A stretch of 62,607 bases of DNA, taken from assembly GCA_964411505.1 (NCBI GenBank), contig CAYPLH010000020.1, forward strand, positions 1 through 62,607, in the 5' to 3' direction. Of the stretch, positions 44,738 to 54,700 are shown in pieces. Position numbers and translations under genes: made by a program. Origin of the DNA: CAYPLH01 sp964411505. GTDB lineage: Bacteria; Bacillota; Clostridia; CAYPLH01; DUMO01. The notes under the pieces are model-generated. The model saw only the letters and a list, made by a program, of their open reading frames with translations. It was not told where the DNA came from and ran no database searches. Numbering within the stretch: position 1 is the stretch's first letter; every line of letters begins with the position of its first letter.

Positions 44738-45628
44738 CTAACCCTTAATTGCTCCTATCATAATTCCTTTGACAAAGTACTTTTGAAGAAACGGATATAC
44801 AAGAACAATGGGAACTACAGCCACAACAATGGTGGCATACTTTACAACTTCACCAACATAAGCCTTATCTGCCCCACCTACATCGGTTATCATATTATCC
44901 GTACTGTTTGAAATAATTATCTCTCGCAAAACCAATTGCAAAGGATATAAATTTCTGTTCATTAAAAATACCATTGCATGAAACCATGAATTCCAGTGAC
45001 TTACACTGTAGAACAGTATCATAACTGCTATTACCGGCATGGAGAGCGGTATAATAATTTTATATAAAATAATAAAGTCATTTGCACCATCTATCTTTGC
45101 TGATTCCTCCATACTCTCAGGTATACCCATAAAATACGTCCGCATTACTATAAGATTCCATGTGGTTATAGCCGATGGTAAAATTAGCGCTAACCTGTTG
45201 TTATAGAGTCCTAGATTTCTTACCAGCAAAAACAGGGGAATAAGCCCTCCGTGAAAGAACATTGTAAAAACCACTAATTTCATAATAAGAGGCTTCCAAT
45301 AGACATTTTTTTTTGATAATCCATAAGCCCCCATTGTTGTTAATACCATATTAATAAAGGTGCCGACAACTACATAGAAGATAGTATTGCCATAGCCTAT
45401 TGCTATCATTTTATTTTTAAATACAAGCTTATATCCTTCGAAACTTAAACCTAATGGTTTCCACATAATACCCTGATGACGGAAAAGGTCCGCAGGGTTA
45501 CTAAGTGATGCAAATAGTACATATAAAAAAGGATACAGTGTTATTGTCATTATAATAATCATAAAAACTACATTAACTAAATCAAAAACCCTTTCACCAA
45601 TGCTTCTTCTAATATTCAAAAAGCTCAC
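44738..45628 (-). CDS. carbohydrate ABC transporter permease (YtcP/LplC type), importer 2
   Basis: A 296-residue six-helix permease with EAA loop E-E-S-A-K-I-D-G-A-N-D and C-terminus P-F-L-Q-K-Y-F-V-K-G-I-M-I-G-A-I-K-G. GTG at 45628 overlaps the site AAGGGGTGAG, so the TTG at 45619 may be the true start. It is separated by 3 bases from the upstream permease frame. It is a diverged paralogue of 31848-32723. Confidence 0.92.
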   Translation of the reverse strand: MSFLNIRRSIGERVFDLVNVVFMIIIMTITLYPFLYVLFASLSNPADLFRHQGIMWKPLGLSFEGYKLVFKNKMIAIGYGNTIFYVVVGTFINMVLTTMGAYGLSKKNVYWKPLIMKLVVFTMFFHGGLIPLFLLVRNLGLYNNRLALILPSAITTWNLIVMRTYFMGIPESMEESAKIDGANDFIILYKIIIPLSMPVIAVMILFYSVSHWNSWFHAMVFLMNRNLYPLQLVLREIIISNSTDNMITDVGGADKAYVGEVVKYATIVVAVVPIVLVYPFLQKYFVKGIMIGAIKG

Positions 45629-45631
45629 CCC

Positions 45632-46588
45632 TTACCACAAACTGGTTTCATTTAATAGTCTGCTGATTCTGTTGGCTGAAACTACCAGCAAGTAATTTAT
45701 TACTGAGTTAAACAATCCTATTGCCGTGCTGAAGCTGTAATTTTTCTCCAGAAGTCCCTGACGGTAGACCAGTGTGGAAATTACATCGGCTGTCTCATAG
45801 GTAATTGGGTTATAAAGCAAAATGATTTTTTCATATCCTATACTCATCATGCGACCTATTCTGAGAATTAACATAATTACAATGGTAGGCATGATTCCCG
45901 GCAGTGTTATATGCAACATTTTTCTCCACCGTCCTGCACCATCAATGGTTGCTGATTCGTATAGCTGCAAATCTATACTAGTTAATGCAGCAATATATAT
46001 TATTGACTCCCAACCAAAATTCTGCCATATATTTGTGCTAACAAAAATTGTTCTGAACAGGTTTGCCTGCATCAGAAGATTAGCTTTCTTGCCTCCAAAC
46101 AAATCAATAATTTGATTAAGGAGTCCGTCCTTCATCGTAAAATCAATTATAATTCCGCAGATTACCATTACCGATATAAAGTGAGGAAGATAAGAAACTG
46201 TCTGTACTGTTTTTTTAAGCACCTTGCTTCGTAACTCATTTAGCAGTATTGCAAACACAATAGGTATAGGAAATCCAAAAATTATTTGATATATGTTTAT
46301 CAAAATTGTATTTCTCAAAACCCTGCTAAAAAAGAAACTGTTAAAAAAGCTTTGAAAATGTTTAAACCCTACCCATTTGCTTTCGAAAAATCCTCTTGTG
46401 ACATTATAATCCTTAAAAGCTATAATTGCTCCGTACATTGGACCATAATGAAATATTATATAGTACAAAACAAGTGGCAGCAACATAATATATATGTACT
46501 TGTTTCTAAAAAAGTCTTTTGCTAGCATTTGGCCAAATCCTTGTTTTTTGCTTATTGTACGATTTTTTGCCTGCATTAATTCTGCCAT
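45632..46588 (-). CDS. carbohydrate ABC transporter permease (LplB type), importer 2
   Basis: A 318-residue permease with an N-terminal cytoplasmic tail, six helices and the EAA loop Y-E-S-A-T-I-D-G-A-G-R-W-R-K. The first-loop motif is M-Y-G-A-I-I-A-F-K-D-Y. Ribosome binding site GAGGGATC. It follows the solute-binding protein gene across a strong hairpin. Here the binding protein comes first, whereas in importer 1 it comes last. Confidence 0.92.
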   Translation of the reverse strand: MAELMQAKNRTISKKQGFGQMLAKDFFRNKYIYIMLLPLVLYYIIFHYGPMYGAIIAFKDYNVTRGFFESKWVGFKHFQSFFNSFFFSRVLRNTILINIYQIIFGFPIPIVFAILLNELRSKVLKKTVQTVSYLPHFISVMVICGIIIDFTMKDGLLNQIIDLFGGKKANLLMQANLFRTIFVSTNIWQNFGWESIIYIAALTSIDLQLYESATIDGAGRWRKMLHITLPGIMPTIVIMLILRIGRMMSIGYEKIILLYNPITYETADVISTLVYRQGLLEKNYSFSTAIGLFNSVINYLLVVSANRISRLLNETSLW

Positions 46589-46625
46589 TTTGATCCCTCA
46601 TAATTCATCTTTTAATGTTTTTTAA

Positions 46626-46666
46626 AAGGTGCCGGTCTGAGAATATATCCCAGACCTTGACACCTT
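46626..46666 (-). terminator. strong hairpin after solute-binding protein 2
   Basis: AAGGTG, GGTCTG / CAGACC, CACCTT pair as a stem of 12 or more bp, followed on the minus strand by TTTTAAAAAA. It lies between the binding-protein gene and its permeases. Partial termination would give more binding protein than permease, as is usual for such operons. Confidence 0.75.
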
Positions 46667-46680
46667 AACAACTAATATTA

Positions 46681-48342
46681 TTATCTTTTATTATATCTTT
46701 CCATCGCTGCCTGATTAATCTCTATTACTTCGTCGATTCCCATCTTCTCAATGTTTTCAACATACTTGTCAAAGTTAGTTAAAGGTTCAATCCCCAGAAT
46801 AAACTTTGTAAGCATTTCAGTAACATAAGCATTAGCCTGACCAAGAACAGATGTTGCCTTTGCGCTTTCATCTTCAGTTAAAGTAACCTCAGGGAAAATA
46901 ATAGAAATGTCAGCACCATCCCATATTTCATGGGCACGCGCCTGTTGTGGCCAGAACCATGAAGTCTGCTGAGCAGCTTTAGGATCCTTATTCATTGGGA
47001 ATGGAATACCAGACATACAGTACATGGCAACTGCATTTGCAAGTGGCAGACCGTCTGGGTTATTTAAAATAGCATCGGTATATATAGACTCACCATTTAC
47101 AAAAGTATAGCTTTCATTTTCAATACCGAAATTAGCAAGCATATGACCTTCTTCGCTATAGATAAAGTCTAGGAAGCGTACTGCTTCTACAGGTGTCTTG
47201 CATGCTGTGGTCACAGCTGCTCCCCCGCCGGACATCATGCGGATATAATCCTTATGTGTTGTATAAGGCTTTCCCGCAGGACCTACAAACCATGGTAATG
47301 CAACAAGGTCAAATGTTGTATTTGAGTCTTTCATTAAATCAAGAAAAGTACCCATAGCTCCACCGGCAAATCCTAGGAAAAATCCTCCCTGATCCCCGGT
47401 TACCTTCGCATTAAAAATTTTTCCGTCAGTAGCTGGAAATTCTTGGTCAATCAGCTCCTCAGTATACCATTCGTTCATAGTGGACAAGAAATCTTTATAA
47501 GCAGGCTCTATGGGTCCGAATTTCACCTTGTCGTTATCCACATAAAAATCAATGTTTATCCCCCATGCACTAAGTAAAAATCTGAATGCATTATCCTTTG
47601 CACTAACAAATGGAAGTTCATCGTTGGGATCGCCATTATTGTTCGCATCCTTTTCCTTGAACTCCTTTAACGTTACATAAAGCTCATCAATTGTTTCAGG
47701 CTCTTTAAGTCCCAGGTTATCAAGCCAGTCTTTTCTAATAATCGGACCGAACATTCTATGCCATTTTCCTGTTTCTTCATTGATTCTTGCAGCCGGAAAC
47801 TGGAACATGGTGCCGTCATCCAGTATTATCTGTTTATGGAGCTCAGGAGAATCATCTAGTATTTTCTTTAAATTAGGAGCATAATTATTTATTAAATCAT
47901 TTAATTTAATTATAATCTCATCACTTAAAAATCTTGTAGGTCCTCCTTTTTCTTGCAAAAAGTTCCATATAATTATATCAGGTAGTTCTTTTGATGCCAG
48001 CATAAGATTAAACTGCTCAACCTCCTGACCTACTGCAGGATGCATCCAGCTAGTTTTAATTCCAGTAATCTCTTCTATTTTCTTAATAGCTTTTATATCA
48101 CCATAGCTTTGAAGAGTACTTGCCACCTTGCCGTTTAATGCACTGAATATTTTGAGCTCAAGGGGTTCACTAACAATAGGCATTCCGGTTTGATTCACCG
48201 GTGCTGTGCTGCCACTGCCCTGTCCGCTTTCAGTAGCTCCTGTTACATTACCGCCGTCCTTCACACATCCTGTGAATATGGCTACCGATAAAGCTAAAGC
48301 TATAATCAATATTACCTTGCTATATTTCTGTTTATTTGCCAT
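46681..48342 (-). CDS. sugar ABC transporter solute-binding lipoprotein, importer 2
   Basis: A 553-residue lipoprotein with lipobox F-T-G-C-V-K-D (Cys26), followed by a Gly/Ser-rich linker and a large solute-binding domain of the LplA/YtcQ type (K-I-E-E-I-T-G-I-K-T-S-W-M). It shares the F-T-G-C-V-K-D lipobox with the binding protein of importer 1 but is otherwise diverged. The two importers probably take different oligosaccharides. Ribosome binding site AAGGAAG. The upstream 1018-residue protein gene ends about 120 bases before it, with a hairpin between. Confidence 0.9.
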   Translation of the reverse strand: MANKQKYSKVILIIALALSVAIFTGCVKDGGNVTGATESGQGSGSTAPVNQTGMPIVSEPLELKIFSALNGKVASTLQSYGDIKAIKKIEEITGIKTSWMHPAVGQEVEQFNLMLASKELPDIIIWNFLQEKGGPTRFLSDEIIIKLNDLINNYAPNLKKILDDSPELHKQIILDDGTMFQFPAARINEETGKWHRMFGPIIRKDWLDNLGLKEPETIDELYVTLKEFKEKDANNNGDPNDELPFVSAKDNAFRFLLSAWGINIDFYVDNDKVKFGPIEPAYKDFLSTMNEWYTEELIDQEFPATDGKIFNAKVTGDQGGFFLGFAGGAMGTFLDLMKDSNTTFDLVALPWFVGPAGKPYTTHKDYIRMMSGGGAAVTTACKTPVEAVRFLDFIYSEEGHMLANFGIENESYTFVNGESIYTDAILNNPDGLPLANAVAMYCMSGIPFPMNKDPKAAQQTSWFWPQQARAHEIWDGADISIIFPEVTLTEDESAKATSVLGQANAYVTEMLTKFILGIEPLTNFDKYVENIEKMGIDEVIEINQAAMERYNKR

Positions 48343-48391
48343 TTCAGTCTTCCTTTCATTATTTAAATTGTCCTAAATTAATTATACTGCA

Positions 48392-48434
48392 GGCTGTACA
48401 TCATATAAATATTCTAAACCTCTGATGTATAGCC
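48392..48434 (-). terminator. hairpin between the 1018-residue protein gene and solute-binding protein 2
   Basis: GGCTATACATCA / TGATGTACAGCC on the minus strand, 12 bp with one mismatch. A TATAAT lies just downstream and may be the -10 box of the importer 2 promoter. Confidence 0.55.
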
Positions 48435-48462
48435 GGATTTTAATAATTACTGTAAGTTTGAA

Positions 48463-51400
48463 CTATTGGCCACTGTTAAGCCTTGCTTCTGCTGCCTCAT
48501 AAGCCTTCTGGAATACCGGCAATATTTCGTCATAAACAGCCTGGGTATGATGGTCAGCTGATGAATTCCACAGCATTATTTTTCTGATACCTTTTTCAGC
48601 TAATCCTACTAACATACGTTCATATTCATCCGGAGTAAAATGTCTTCCTCCAGATGAACCATAGTTTGGCGGTGCAATCCATGGAATAATATTCTCTACT
48701 GATCCATATGTTTGAATCAACTCATCAACAATACCCAGTGCATAGTCTGCTTTATCTCCTTCCCATATTGGTGACCCATATAAAGCAGGTGCCGCTACAG
48801 GACCTACACCATTGGTTGTATTTCCAACTTCCGGTACCAATTCCTGAATTTTTCTGATTACCTCTGCTTCTGCTTCGGACATATTCATTATACCTACTTT
48901 TAACTCATCAAGTTTGAACAGTTGCTTCATACCCGGTCTTCCATAATCGCAAGGTGTAAGATGCGGATAGTATTCTAATGCTGGCTCGGTGTATACTTTG
49001 TTTATAACCTCAGGTCGATAGTAATGTCCTATCGCCAATAAATTTGTAACCGCCAGCTGGCTATCAGTAGTTCCAAGATTTGCATCAGAATATATGCTGT
49101 CATTTGGTCCTCCGATTTCTGATTGGTCTAAAATCAGGTTACCGGTTATTCCTAGTCCTAAAATAGGCTCCGTATTCCACCTGGGATCCAGTACCATGTT
49201 TTTGAAAGCATCTGTAAATGCAAAGTTAGCAACATATGGTGCAAACCTGGTTTCATGATCTAAAAGCCAGTGATCCAATCTAACTTCTTTTTCTATCAAC
49301 CGTTTTAATAATCTTTCCGTATAATCCTTCCAATGGGCTATTCCATTATCAGGCCAGAGTGTAGGTGTTCCATGTTCATTAAAATCTTCAATGAACGACA
49401 ATACATTTTCTCCGGTCCACTTTTTATAAGTTCCAAAAATATCTTGCAAATGTATCCATATCGGCTGATCAGCAGGTCGTTTAGCTACTTCGGCAGCAAC
49501 TATATCTGCCAGAGCTTCAGGTGATAACGGAGATACTACCCCTACTTCAGGATCATAGGAATTCGGGTTATATTGAGGCAGTTTATAGTTTACCATTGGG
49601 AATATCCAGTCGGGTGTTTCTGTATTCAGTGGTGACCATACCCCTATCTGTAGTGGCGCATTAGTTATATGGCTATTGGTTTTTAGTGAAAGTGGGAACT
49701 CTACAACATCAGCCAAAGGTATCATATCCTCCATATTATTCCAGACAAAAACCTTGATTTTATAGCCCTCTGTATCCTCCGGCAGTTCAAACCCTGCAGT
49801 AAACACTTCAGTCTGATCCATTTCAAGAGTCTTTTGCAAATAGGTCAAATTCTTCACTGCATTGCCCTGATCATAAAGAGCCACTATCAAACACGATGAA
49901 GTATCAATATCTTTGTTTTTGGTTATACTGATACTTGCTTTTATAAAACTGCTGCCCTTTAAAGTATATACTCTCTCACCGCTGATATCGGTAAATATCG
50001 GGGTTCCCACAGTAAAATCATCAAGCTGCTCCACAGTAAAGGTTAATACATTAGAAGTAAGCTCAATATTTCCTCCGCGAACCTCTGCATATATTTCCAC
50101 AGCGCCCGGGTTTACTCCATATATAGTTTTACCAACTATTACTGCCACATTAGTGTCTGAGCTGAAATACTCAATCTCAAGTTCTTCGCACGTGGTTAAA
50201 TCAATTCCTGAAACTCCGTCCACTGTCCCGGTAATATTAAACGAAATTGATTTACCAGCATATAAATCGGAACTATCTGCAGAAAGAACAACATTTGAAA
50301 ATACTACATCATTAGATACCGAATAGTTAATATAATATACCTGCGTAGTTTTTCTGTCCTCTGCAATACCTACAAGTACTGTTGTTCCTGGCAAATCTTC
50401 ACCGGGCATTATATATACCTGGGCTCGGTTATTAGCCGGAATTCCGGTAATCTCTGGTACCTGCGTACTATCCCTTGGAAGATCTACATCATAGGTATTG
50501 ACATCAGGTGAAAAACCACTATAGGTATCACCGTTAACTGTCATGCTGTTTATTCTGGCATCACTGCTTTCCTCAGCTGTGCCCGACTCTCCGGTTACCT
50601 TGATATAATCAATAAATAATGCTCCTCTTCTCGAATTTAAGAATTCTCTGGGCTTGATTATTATCCGATCAACTACATCAGGTCCCGGACGCATAGCTTC
50701 ACTTCCCCATAATTCTCCATTTACATAGAATTCATACATCCCCAGATCTGTATCCATAACCAATTTAATTTCATACCATTCATTTGCATAGTAGTCTCGT
50801 TGAGTCGTTACACCACTTTGGCATATCAACCTTGCAGTGTTTCTGAACCAGATATTTACCAGTGATGAAAAGTTGTCATATGTGTTTTCATCCCCAATAA
50901 ACAGCTCCATGGTTAAAGTTGTTACTGTTGGCAATATCTTTGTCTCAAGAGTTATTCGCCCTGTCAGAGGTGAAAACACCTTTGTTAAAAGAATCGGGCC
51001 TGGCGCACTCAATTCATATTTTAAGCACTTGTTTTCGCTGTCGGGTGCACTCTGCACAGAAATATCTCCATAGGTTTTTGAACCATCTCCAATACTGATT
51101 TCATACCCTGCCGGCGGACTGCCAATTATTTCATCTTCATATGTGTCATATACCACATCCACCACAGTAAATTCTTCTTTTATTCTATTACTGTCAAACT
51201 CGTCAAGTGCCGCACTCAAAGCAGTAAAAGCTTGATTCAGTTCCTCCTGCATTGAAGCTGGATTATTATATACTGCTTTGGCATTATCGATTGCAGCTTT
51301 GAAGATTTCTTTTGAGCCGGGCTGATAACAACCAAAGTCTTCACCTTCCGATGCGGTTGCATGTATTGCTGTTGCGCCTAATAATTCATCCATATAATCT

Positions 51401-51519
51401 TCCATACTCATACCTTCATCCCCGTTTGCAGCTACCGGGACGATAGAAAAGATATTTACCAGCATGGAGCATATCAGAATGAATAGCATAGATTTCCTCA
51501 CTCTTTTTTCTTTATGCAT
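48463..51519 (-). CDS. exported multidomain protein, putative glycan-active
   Basis: A 1018-residue protein with a signal peptide (residues 1-31, ending V-A-A-N). Next is a helical FIVAR-like segment (about 50-112), a concanavalin/LamG-like beta-sandwich (about 115-310) and a cadherin-like Ig domain (about 318-400, V-N-G-x-x-Y-S-G-F-S-P-D-V). Further Ig-like domains run to about 610. The C-terminal region (about 625-1000) looks like a TIM barrel, with W-I-H-L-Q-D-I-F, D-H-W-L-L-D-H-E-T-R and I-M-L-W-N-S-S strands. It has no family I can name. No cell-wall anchor is seen. Its place upstream of importer 2 suggests it makes or binds the oligosaccharides that importer 2 takes up. Confidence 0.7.
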   Translation of the reverse strand: MHKEKRVRKSMLFILICSMLVNIFSIVPVAANGDEGMSMEDYMDELLGATAIHATASEGEDFGCYQPGSKEIFKAAIDNAKAVYNNPASMQEELNQAFTALSAALDEFDSNRIKEEFTVVDVVYDTYEDEIIGSPPAGYEISIGDGSKTYGDISVQSAPDSENKCLKYELSAPGPILLTKVFSPLTGRITLETKILPTVTTLTMELFIGDENTYDNFSSLVNIWFRNTARLICQSGVTTQRDYYANEWYEIKLVMDTDLGMYEFYVNGELWGSEAMRPGPDVVDRIIIKPREFLNSRRGALFIDYIKVTGESGTAEESSDARINSMTVNGDTYSGFSPDVNTYDVDLPRDSTQVPEITGIPANNRAQVYIMPGEDLPGTTVLVGIAEDRKTTQVYYINYSVSNDVVFSNVVLSADSSDLYAGKSISFNITGTVDGVSGIDLTTCEELEIEYFSSDTNVAVIVGKTIYGVNPGAVEIYAEVRGGNIELTSNVLTFTVEQLDDFTVGTPIFTDISGERVYTLKGSSFIKASISITKNKDIDTSSCLIVALYDQGNAVKNLTYLQKTLEMDQTEVFTAGFELPEDTEGYKIKVFVWNNMEDMIPLADVVEFPLSLKTNSHITNAPLQIGVWSPLNTETPDWIFPMVNYKLPQYNPNSYDPEVGVVSPLSPEALADIVAAEVAKRPADQPIWIHLQDIFGTYKKWTGENVLSFIEDFNEHGTPTLWPDNGIAHWKDYTERLLKRLIEKEVRLDHWLLDHETRFAPYVANFAFTDAFKNMVLDPRWNTEPILGLGITGNLILDQSEIGGPNDSIYSDANLGTTDSQLAVTNLLAIGHYYRPEVINKVYTEPALEYYPHLTPCDYGRPGMKQLFKLDELKVGIMNMSEAEAEVIRKIQELVPEVGNTTNGVGPVAAPALYGSPIWEGDKADYALGIVDELIQTYGSVENIIPWIAPPNYGSSGGRHFTPDEYERMLVGLAEKGIRKIMLWNSSADHHTQAVYDEILPVFQKAYEAAEARLNSGQ

Positions 51520-51781
51520 TACTTTTTGCCTCCTTTCAATTGTGTTTCTCCTTGATACAGTAAGAATTCAAATAGTTTTGAATCGCAATTATGCTTTGAA
51601 AAACTCGTAGTTGAATTAAAACTATTTTGATGAATTAGTAAATCACTTACGATGAATTTATCATTTAATCACCTCCAATCAATATAAACGCAATAACATT
51701 TTAGATTGCTAAATGCTCTTTCAATGAGCTCTTTTTGACAAATTCTTTAAAAAGATGCATATGCTAAAGCTTCTGTTATAA

Positions 51782-54700
51782 CTAAAACCCTGACATAATA
51801 AAATCTAATATCCTGTGCATGAGTACAGCTACCTCTGCTCTTGTTGCATTCCCCAGTGGATTAATGAGGTGGTTGTATCCCACTACAAGCTTTGTCTTCA
51901 CCAATGCCGCCATACCTTCAACAGCATAATCTGCTATATCCCATCTGTCCGAAAATGCTTCAAGATCTTTCACTGTCTCCACAGCATCAAGCTTATTCAA
52001 CATTTTCAGGATTCTTGCAGTAAGCACCATCATATCCTGCCGGGTAATTGCCTTCTCAGGATTAAATCTGTTATCCCCGGTTCCTTGTACTATCCCCAGC
52101 TTCTTTGCAATACCAACTGCTTCATAGTAATAGTCATCCTTCTTTACATCATCAAAGTTATCTTCAATTTTTGCTGTCAATCCTAAAGCTCTTACCATGA
52201 GAACAGTATAATCTGCTCTTTTAATATTCAGTGATGGAGCAAATTTGTTTTCACCGATTCCAACTATGGCACCTCTTGATGCCAGTTCCTCTATCTGTGC
52301 TTTTGCCCACTCATAATCAGAAATATCCTCAAATGTTTTAAAAACAAATGCTATTGCATATCTACTGAAGTGAGTAACCGTAAAGCTTACCATTCCTGTT
52401 GCTGCATCATACCTTCCATTAGGTACAGCTATGGCATTTCCCTGTCCGTCTATATACCAAACCGCTATGTGTCCCAGATTTTTAAGCTCTTCATCAGTCG
52501 GACTATAAGGTATTGACACTATAACCGGTGCCTCAGGATTATTCCATTCAACTGCTTTTCCATCTACTTTTAAGCTTAGTTCAATTACAGGTCTGTCACC
52601 TATTGCTTTCTTTACCTCTTCCGAAAGGTCTTTCGGGTCTGCTTCAGCTACTGTTAGTGTAACGTCAACATCTTCTCCCATTTCACTTCCACTAAGCATG
52701 TTTCCAGGAACTGTCAGAACTGCTTTGTCGGTTCTTACTTCTATCTTTTTAGATAACTCAATTTCTGTTAACATGATCCCCGGTAGCACTATTTCATAAC
52801 CATTTGCCTCACCAACAGCGGATATATCTATGGCTATAGTCTTTGCACCGCTATTATCCGCTTTAGCGCTATCAAAAGCCTTAGTCAGCACATCCAGCCC
52901 AATATTGGCTGCAGCAGTTGCGTTAGCATTATCCAACACAGACTCTGCAATTATTTTAACTTCACCTGATTTTTCATCTATGAATATTTGAGGTTTGACA
53001 GGGGCTCCGCTATCATCGGGATCTTCGTCTCCGGGCTCTTCATCTCCGGGCTCTTCATCTCCGGGCTCTTCATCTCCGGGNNNNNNNNNNNNNNNNNNNN
53101 NNNNNNNNNNNNNNNNNNNNNNNNNNNNNNNNNNNNNNNNNNNNNNNNNNNNNNNNNNNNNNNNNNNNNNNNNNNNNNNNGGCTCTTCATCTCCGGGCTC
53201 TTCATCTCCGGGCTCTTCATCTCCGGGCTCTTCATCTCCGGGTTCTTCATCTCCGGGCTCTTCATCTCCGGGTTCTTCGTCTCCTGGCTCTTCGTCTCCG
53301 GGCTCTTCGTCCTCAGGTTCATCCACAATAACTTTCACTACTGCTACCTTATTTTCGGAATTAATTACATTAGCTGGAAGATTAATAAGAGTTCCGGTAA
53401 ATGTGTATTCCTCGGCTTTATTTCCGTCATATACCGGATTTCCATTATCCCAGGTCACACCTGCAACAGCTTTGCTGCTGTCATCTAAAGTTACCTCTAC
53501 TTGCGCAGGCAAGCCTACACCTTGCTTTGCTGTCCCATATGCTACAGATATGTCTGACAATGAAGCAACCTCAATGATTTCTTTTTCCTGTGAAACAGGC
53601 TGCTCATATTTAAAGGTTGTCTCTTTAGGGCTGTCTATACCAGCACCACCGGCACGCACAGTATATGTTCCTTCCGAAGCTTCATCCAGCATGTAGGAAA
53701 ATTGATATATTCCATTTGACCCGCTGGTAGTCTGATCAATATAATCGGTACCACCCGAAGGGTTTACTACAAGCACGGTAACATGCTGACCCTCACCGGA
53801 TGTGACGCTTCCTGTTATTGTCACTACCCTTGTAGTGTTATTGACCGACACATCAACTGTTATTGACGCAGGTGCCTTCGGTGTGCCTGTCACAGTAAGC
53901 CCGTCCGATTCATTCCCTGTAGTATCTACAGTCCTTATTACAAATGCATAGGCTGTCTCATTTACAAGATCTGTTATACCAGTCTTTTGAACTCCTTTAA
54001 CTATTGTCCGTATTAAAGCTTCGCCTTCATATATTCTTACTTCCTGAAAGTCTTCATCGACAGGATCAATCCATGTTATTGTCAGCCTGCTGTTTCCTTC
54101 GGTAACTACTATTCCCGCAACTTCTCCGGGAGGTATAACATCAGGTACAGGTATTTGCTCTTCCACAATAACCCTCACTACCGCTAACTTATTATCAGGA
54201 TTAATTACATTAGCTGGAAGATTAATAAGGGTTCCAGTAAATGTGTATTCACCAGCATCATTTCCGTCATATGTCGGGTTTCCATTATCCCAGGTCACAC
54301 CTGCAGCGGCTTTGCTGCTGTCATCTAAAGTTACCTCTACTTGCGCAGGCAAGCCTGCATCACCCTTTGCTGTCCCATATGCAACAGCTATATCTGACAA
54401 TGAAGCAACCCCAATGATTTCTTTTTCCTGTGAAACAGGCAGCTCATATTTAAAGGTTGTCTCTTTAGGGCTGTCTATACCGGTACCACCAGCACGGACA
54501 GTATATGTTCCTTCCAAAGCTTCATCCAGTATGTAGGAAAATTGATATATTCCATTTAATCCGCTGGTAGTCTGGTCAATATAATCGGTACCGCCCGAAG
54601 GGTTTATTACAAGCACGGTAACATGCTGACCCTCACCGGATGAAATTTGCCCCGCTATCATAACTTTCCCTGTAGAATTGTTAACCAATGCATTTACAGT

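Noticed and set aside
53026..53310. 15-bp array as a CRISPR
   Set aside because: Units are contiguous with no spacers and encode an in-frame Pro-Gly-Asp-Glu-Glu linker.
52995..53696. Gly-Ser-Ser-Ser-Pro-type repeat frame opposite the SLH linker
   Set aside because: It is the complement of the 15-bp array, including the N gap, and has no ribosome binding site.
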